A stretch of 13,659 bases of DNA from an uncultured Spongiibacteraceae bacterium. Its GTDB lineage: Bacteria > Pseudomonadota > Gammaproteobacteria > Pseudomonadales > Dasaniaceae. Shown piece by piece: positions 7,963 through 13,659 of the stretch. The translations under genes and the position numbers were made by a program. The stretch is from assembly GCA_937969395.1 (NCBI GenBank), contig CALBVI010000457.1:1-13659 (forward strand), read 5' to 3'. The notes beneath the pieces are model-generated. The model searched no databases. It was not told the origin of the DNA and was given only the letters and a program-made list of their open reading frames with translations. The stretch's first letter is position 1. Every line of letters starts with the position of its first letter.

Positions 7963-8754
7963 TTAAGTCGCACTATTTTCATCCCATTGCACAGCCAAGC
8001 CATTGTTATATCTCATATCAACACGACTAACTTGTTCGAACTTATCGGCAAGCACTAATTCATAAACGCTAACAAAACGATGCATTTTCAACATTACATC
8101 ACTGGCGCCGAGAAACATTTGTATCTTATTTGTCTCTCTGCCGTCACTTATTCCTATTACCCAATTACCCCGCTGACCAAGGCGCACTTGATGAATTTGC
8201 AAGCCTTGCTTATTTAACATCCCGGACAATTCACGATAGTGATTCATTACCTGGCTAGCACTTTGCTCTGGCCCCGACAACTGCGGCAAATCTACAAATA
8301 AAAAATCATCAAATTGCTCGGGAAAAAATAAATTGCCGCGATGGTTAAGAAGGCCATTATTTCCCCATCTAGCAATAGGCGTTTGCTCAACAACGGTAAT
8401 ACCAATTTCATCAGGCCACTGTCTATTTACCGAAATATCGTAAACCCATGGACGCTCTATTAACTTGTCACGTATACCGTCCAAATCAAGCAATACAAAA
8501 CCTGCCTCTAAGTAGGGTGTCACTTCATCAATAATTGACTGTTTTCTTATGTGTCGAAAATCACCATTAATTGCAACTCTCGCTACAGGTTTATTAGTTA
8601 ATTTAATAACCCCTTGATAACAAACAGCGGTAATCGCAACTACTAACAGAAGAATCAAAGCCGGATAACACCGACTTATATCAAAGGTGCGCGATGGCTT
8701 CGCCCGCTCGCTGACCGCTCCTCGATATTGCTTTTTCTGCTTTGATATTTTCAT
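7963..8754 (-). CDS. ftsQ: Cell division protein FtsQ
   Basis: FtsQ is a bitopic inner-membrane protein of the divisome that binds FtsB and FtsL and links early and late division proteins. The 263-residue product has a basic cytoplasmic tail (residues 1-28), one membrane segment at about 30-50 (PALILLLVVAITAVCYQGV), a POTRA domain at about 57-126 containing INGDFRHIRKQ and PWVYDISVNRQWPDEI, and the FtsQ-type beta domain after that, including RLGQRGNW near residue 192. Length and layout fit the family. The ATG at 8754 gives the expected short basic tail, but no clear Shine-Dalgarno sequence is seen before it. It lies 50 bases after ddl, as in many gammaproteobacterial clusters, and upstream of ftsA. 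Confidence 0.95.
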   Translation of the reverse strand: MKISKQKKQYRGAVSERAKPSRTFDISRCYPALILLLVVAITAVCYQGVIKLTNKPVARVAINGDFRHIRKQSIIDEVTPYLEAGFVLLDLDGIRDKLIERPWVYDISVNRQWPDEIGITVVEQTPIARWGNNGLLNHRGNLFFPEQFDDFLFVDLPQLSGPEQSASQVMNHYRELSGMLNKQGLQIHQVRLGQRGNWVIGISDGRETNKIQMFLGASDVMLKMHRFVSVYELVLADKFEQVSRVDMRYNNGLAVQWDENSAT

Positions 8755-8804
8755 TATATAATTTTCAAAAATCAGTCTATATGTAATTAACTTCTTACTT
8801 ACTT

Positions 8805-9758
8805 TTAAACATCTACACTCAAACGTAAAACATCTTCAACTAACTGCCCAAAATTTTTACCATCAGCTTTTGCCGCCATCGGCACTAAGCTATGGCTAGT
8901 CATGCCAGGCACTGTATTGACTTCCAATAAAAAAAACTCACCTAACTCATTTTGCATCACATCAACTCTGCCCCAGGCCTTACAACCAACGCTTTTAAAA
9001 GCGGCTAGAGCCAATTCTTTTATTTCTTCTTCCTTTTCACTACTTAAACCTGACGGCAAAATATAACGCGTATCATCAGCAATATATTTGGCATCATAAT
9101 CATAAAAGGTATGATCAGTCTCTAAACGAATAACAGGCAAAGCACGATTCTCTAAAATAGCTACCGTAAACTCTGCGCCGCGAATAACTTGCTCAGCTAA
9201 TACTTCATTATCGAATGTCTTAGCCGCCAAATAAGCCGCCTCTAACTCTGATTCCGTTGTCGCGATAGCCATACCAATGCTAGATCCTTCGCTAGCCGGT
9301 TTAATAATAACTTCACCCCATTTTTCGATTAAAGCTTTGCAATCAGATACATCTCTCAAAACAGTAAAATCTGGTGTCGATAGATTTTCGCTTTGCCATA
9401 ACAACTTCGTTTTTATTTTATCCATTGCCAAAGCAGAAGCACTTACACCACTACCGGTATACGTAATACCAACCTTCTCTAAAGCACTTTGCACAGTACC
9501 GTCTTCACCACCTACACCGTGCAGTGCAATAAAAGCGTGTTTATAATTTTGCACAACGTCAGTTAGCCAATCAGGTGTAGCAGTATCGATAGCAACTACC
9601 TCGATGCCCTGCGACTTTAACCCTTCGATAATGGCAGCGCCGCTTTGTAGAGAAATCTCACGCTCAGCAGAACTACCACCTAATAAGACAGCTACTGGCC
9701 CTTGTAATTTCTTACGCCATTCGACTAATAAATGAGCTTGCCTAACTTCAGAATTCAT
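8805..9758 (-). CDS. ddl: D-alanine--D-alanine ligase
   Basis: Ddl is a cytoplasmic ATP-grasp enzyme that joins two D-alanines to make the dipeptide added to the peptidoglycan stem by MurF. The 317-residue product has the N-terminal motif VLLGGSSAEREISLQSG near residues 24-40 with the catalytic glutamate and serine of the family, HGVGGEDGTVQ near 80-90, the ATP-grasp segment IIKPASEGSSIGM near 151-163, GRVDVM near 263-268, and the metal and substrate site LLEVNTVPGMTSHSLVP near 277-293. The cluster position suggests the ddlB branch. The ATG at 9758 is supported by GGTGAG (9771-9766) 7 bases upstream. It starts 25 bases after murC, so the two are probably cotranscribed. Confidence 0.97.
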   Translation of the reverse strand: MNSEVRQAHLLVEWRKKLQGPVAVLLGGSSAEREISLQSGAAIIEGLKSQGIEVVAIDTATPDWLTDVVQNYKHAFIALHGVGGEDGTVQSALEKVGITYTGSGVSASALAMDKIKTKLLWQSENLSTPDFTVLRDVSDCKALIEKWGEVIIKPASEGSSIGMAIATTESELEAAYLAAKTFDNEVLAEQVIRGAEFTVAILENRALPVIRLETDHTFYDYDAKYIADDTRYILPSGLSSEKEEEIKELALAAFKSVGCKAWGRVDVMQNELGEFFLLEVNTVPGMTSHSLVPMAAKADGKNFGQLVEDVLRLSVDV

Positions 9759-9783
9759 TTAAAAACTCACCATTTCCTCAAAA

Positions 9784-11223
9784 TTATTCTTCACTTTGTG
9801 ACGACGCTAACTGCGCAGCTATACCACCCACGTTGCCGGCACCTTGTGTAAGTACTACATCTCCAGGCTGCACAACACCAGCCAACACAGCTGACACATC
9901 AGCAATGTCACTTACAAAAACAGGATCAACTTGGCCCCGACTGCGAATACTTCCGCACAGACTACGGCTATCCGCACCTGATATAGGATCTTCTCCTGCA
10001 GAGTAAACTTCTAGTAATAACAAACTGTCGACTGTTGATAGCACCTGTACAAAATCTTCATAAAGATCTTTAGTACGGGTATAACGATGAGGCTGATAAA
10101 TCATCACTAGTCTACGATCAGGCCAAGCTTGTCGAGCAGCAGAAATAGTTGCTGCCACCTCAGTCGGATGATGCCCATAGTCATCAACCAATAATGCACT
10201 ACCCTGACCTTTTTCATTGTTAACGCTTAAATCACCGTAAAGCTGAAAGCGGCGACCAACACCTTCAAAGTTTGCCAAACCATTCTGTATCGCAACATCG
10301 TCAACGCCTTCATCCGTAGCCACGGCAATAGCAGCTGTTGCATTTAAAACATTATGATCACCAGGCATATTAATAGTGACATCGATATCGGTCAGGTCAC
10401 CTGGACGAGATACTGTAAAGGAGGTTTTTAAACTTTCTTTCTTGATATTAGCAATTGAAAAATCTGCATCTTCACTAAAGCCATAGGTCAACATCGCACG
10501 GCTAATTTGTGGCATCAATTCACGCACAACATTATCATCAATACAAAGAACAGCTATACCGTAAAAAGGCAAATTATGTAAAAACTCTGTAAATGTTTTT
10601 TTCAATTTTTCAAAATCGTTTTCGTACGTCGCCATATGATCGGCTTCAATATTAGTAACGACGGAGACCATAGGCTGAAGGTGCAAAAATGAAGCATCGC
10701 TTTCATCCGCTTCTGCAATCAAATAACGACTTTCACCTAATTGTGCATTGGTTCCGGCACTATTTAGCAAACCACCAATAACAAAGGTAGGATCTAATTT
10801 TGCAGCGGCAAATATAGAGGCAATTAAACTCGTTGTAGTTGTTTTACCATGGGTCCCCGCAATCGCAATACCATGCCTATAACGCATTAATTCCGCTAGC
10901 ATTTCCGCTCTAGGAACAATCGGTATACGCTGCTCTCTAGCAGCAATAACTTCCGGATTAATATCACTAACCGCCGTCGAGCAAACGACAACATCTACAC
11001 CTTGAATATTCTCTGCTTGATGACCAATAAAAATAATGGCGCCTTTAGCGTCTAGGCGTTGGGTATTTTTTGATACCTGAATATCTGAACCAGAAATCTC
11101 GTATCCCATATTCAGTAATACTTCAGCAATACCGCACATGCCCGCACCACCGATGCCGACAAAATGAATACGTTTAATGCGACGCATTTCAGGGACTATA
11201 AATTTTGGTTCAATATCACTCAC
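9784..11223 (-). CDS. murC: UDP-N-acetylmuramate--L-alanine ligase MurC
   Basis: MurC adds L-alanine to UDP-MurNAc using ATP, the first amino acid of the peptidoglycan stem peptide, in the cytoplasm. The product is 479 residues from the chosen start. It has the N-terminal Rossmann loop [15 protein letters not shown] near residues 20-34, the Mur-ligase P-loop [12 protein letters not shown] near 122-133, [10 protein letters not shown] and EADHM in the central domain, NVLNATAAI, then [10 protein letters not shown] and YQPHRYTRT in the C-terminal domain. The start is placed at GTG 11223: GGAG (11234-11231) lies 7 bases upstream and the gene then overlaps the murG stop by 8 bases, a coupled layout. 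A TTG at 11250 would lengthen it by nine codons without a ribosome site, and ATG 11187 is also possible. The sequence closely resembles Pseudomonas MurC. Confidence 0.96.
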   Translation of the reverse strand: MSDIEPKFIVPEMRRIKRIHFVGIGGAGMCGIAEVLLNMGYEISGSDIQVSKNTQRLDAKGAIIFIGHQAENIQGVDVVVCSTAVSDINPEVIAAREQRIPIVPRAEMLAELMRYRHGIAIAGTHGKTTTTSLIASIFAAAKLDPTFVIGGLLNSAGTNAQLGESRYLIAEADESDASFLHLQPMVSVVTNIEADHMATYENDFEKLKKTFTEFLHNLPFYGIAVLCIDDNVVRELMPQISRAMLTYGFSEDADFSIANIKKESLKTSFTVSRPGDLTDIDVTINMPGDHNVLNATAAIAVATDEGVDDVAIQNGLANFEGVGRRFQLYGDLSVNNEKGQGSALLVDDYGHHPTEVAATISAARQAWPDRRLVMIYQPHRYTRTKDLYEDFVQVLSTVDSLLLLEVYSAGEDPISGADSRSLCGSIRSRGQVDPVFVSDIADVSAVLAGVVQPGDVVLTQGAGNVGGIAAQLASSQSEE

Positions 11224-12294
11224 TCGCAAGCTCCAGACAAACTGATGCAACTTTTTCCGCAGCGTCAGTTTTTGCTAATCCACGCGCTGCAATTGCCATT
11301 GATAACAAGCTCTCGCGTGAATCATTAAACTCAATTAATGCTTGTGCCAAGCTCTCAGCCGCCATAGATGACTGAGGCATTAACACGGCGGCGTCATTTT
11401 CAGATAACCAGCGTGCGTTTTCAGTTTGATGATCATCAATTGCATAAGGTAGTGGTACCAATATAGAAGCAACACCCGCAGCCATTAATTCAGCAACCGT
11501 TAACGCCCCTGCACGACACAAGACCACATCAGCCCAGGCATAAGCTGCAGCCATGTCATCGATAAATGCTTCGGTTTTCACCTCAAGATTCTTAGCACAA
11601 TAATCACCTGCCACTACTTCAACATGTGCCGCCCCTGTCTGATGCCAAACCTGTGGGCGATCCTCTTCACTAATTATCTTTAAAGCTTGCGGCAACATTT
11701 CATTGATTGGCCTTGCACCCAAACTACCACCAAGTACCAAAAGCTTTAATTGACCAATATTCTGATAACGCTGTTGAGGCTCAGCAATGGCTGCAATAGA
11801 AGCTCTCACCGGATTACCAATAAATATACTTTTACTACCTAAATCTATTGGGTAACCCGTCAACGCACGATCAGCAACAGCAGACAATAAACGGTTAGCA
11901 GTACCCGCGACTGCATTTTGCTCATGAATCACCAGCGGACGACCTGTTAACCAAGCAGCCAAGCCACCAGGGCCTGATACAAAACCGCCCATACCTTAAA
12001 TGCAAACTGGCTTTAATTTAATCACTATGCGAAGCGCCTGATAAATAGCACCGATTAAATTAAATATAGCTTTCAGCATGTTAAAAATATTTTTCCCGCG
12101 TAAGCCCGAAACCATAATGTAGTGAATCGGTATATCTGCAGCAGGCACCAAACGCTCTTCAATACCTGAACGTGTTCCCAGCCATTCGACATTAATGCCC
12201 TGCTGTCGCAAACAGTCAGCTGCGGCCAGCGCAGGGAACACATGACCACCAGTGCCGCCAGCCATTATTAATACCGATTGATTCAGGTAACTCG

Positions 12295-12298
<4 letters not shown>
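11216..12298 (-). pseudogene. murG: murG (lipid II synthase) interrupted by one in-frame TAA
   Basis: MurG is the inner-face GT-B glycosyltransferase that adds GlcNAc to lipid I to give lipid II. Read through, the frame is 361 codons including the final stop, normal for the family, but codon 101 (11998-11996) is TAA. The first part (12298-11996, 100 residues) holds the first glycine loop MAGGTGGHVFPALA and GLRGK and ends at KPVCI. The second part resumes in the same frame at GMGGFVSGPGG, the second glycine loop, and carries HEQNAVAGTANR, VLGGSLGA, FIDDMAAAYAWAD, CRAGALTVAEL and DDHQTENA. Relatives have leucine at the stop position (KPVCVLG-type), so TTA to TAA explains it. An ATG at 11992 lies three bases past the stop and opens a 258-residue frame; AAGG precedes it by one base, too close for a normal site. 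The murG ATG overlaps the ftsW stop by 4 bases and has a strong GAGGAGG (12313-12307). It may be a sequencing error; the rest shows no decay. Confidence 0.85.
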
Positions 12299-13658
<1,360 letters not shown>

Positions 13659-13659
13659 A

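Overview
The window is one continuous stretch of a gammaproteobacterial division and cell-wall (dcw) cluster. Every gene lies on the minus strand, so the biological order runs from high to low coordinates: murD (3' end only) - ftsW - murG - murC - ddl - ftsQ - ftsA - ftsZ - lpxC - M23 (LytM-type) peptidase - secA - argJ (5' end only). The DNA is moderately AT-rich. The gene order (ddl directly before ftsQ with no murB between murC and ddl, an M23 peptidase rather than secM before secA, argJ after secA) resembles Pseudomonas and marine Cellvibrionales-type genomes more than enterics. The protein sequences point the same way: MurC, MurG and ArgJ read like Pseudomonas homologues. The genus cannot be fixed from this sequence alone.

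Layout. From 13658 down to 9784, murD, ftsW, murG, murC and ddl are tightly packed. murD/ftsW and ftsW/murG share ATGA overlaps, murG/murC overlap by 8 bases, and murC/ddl are 20-odd bases apart. These genes make the UDP-linked peptidoglycan precursor (MurD, Ddl, MurC), convert lipid I to lipid II (MurG) and polymerise glycan at the septum (FtsW). From 8754 to 5423, ftsQ, ftsA and ftsZ encode a divisome membrane scaffold, the membrane anchor of the Z-ring and the tubulin-like ring protein. A 225-base gap then holds two candidate promoters and a UNCG-loop hairpin directly against the lpxC ribosome binding site. lpxC (first committed step of lipid A) is followed by a clear intrinsic terminator at 4137-4163, which separates it from the M23 peptidase and secA. 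argJ (arginine biosynthesis) begins 77 bases after secA.

The main anomaly is murG. The reading frame is intact from 12298 to 11216 except for one in-frame TAA at 11996-11998, exactly where the family has a leucine just before the second glycine-rich loop. Both flanks are well conserved and the frame and length are kept, so one base change (TTA to TAA) explains it. murG is essential, so the options are a sequencing or assembly error, nonsense suppression, re-initiation at an ATG three bases downstream, or a second murG copy elsewhere.

Apart from this, the region is ordinary housekeeping DNA. I see no mobile elements, tRNAs, rRNAs or CRISPR arrays, and no stretch over 300 bases without a gene. 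I did not find a novel system. The points worth a second look are the murG stop, the lpxC leader hairpin, and the absence of both secM and a dciA-like (DUF721) gene between lpxC and secA.
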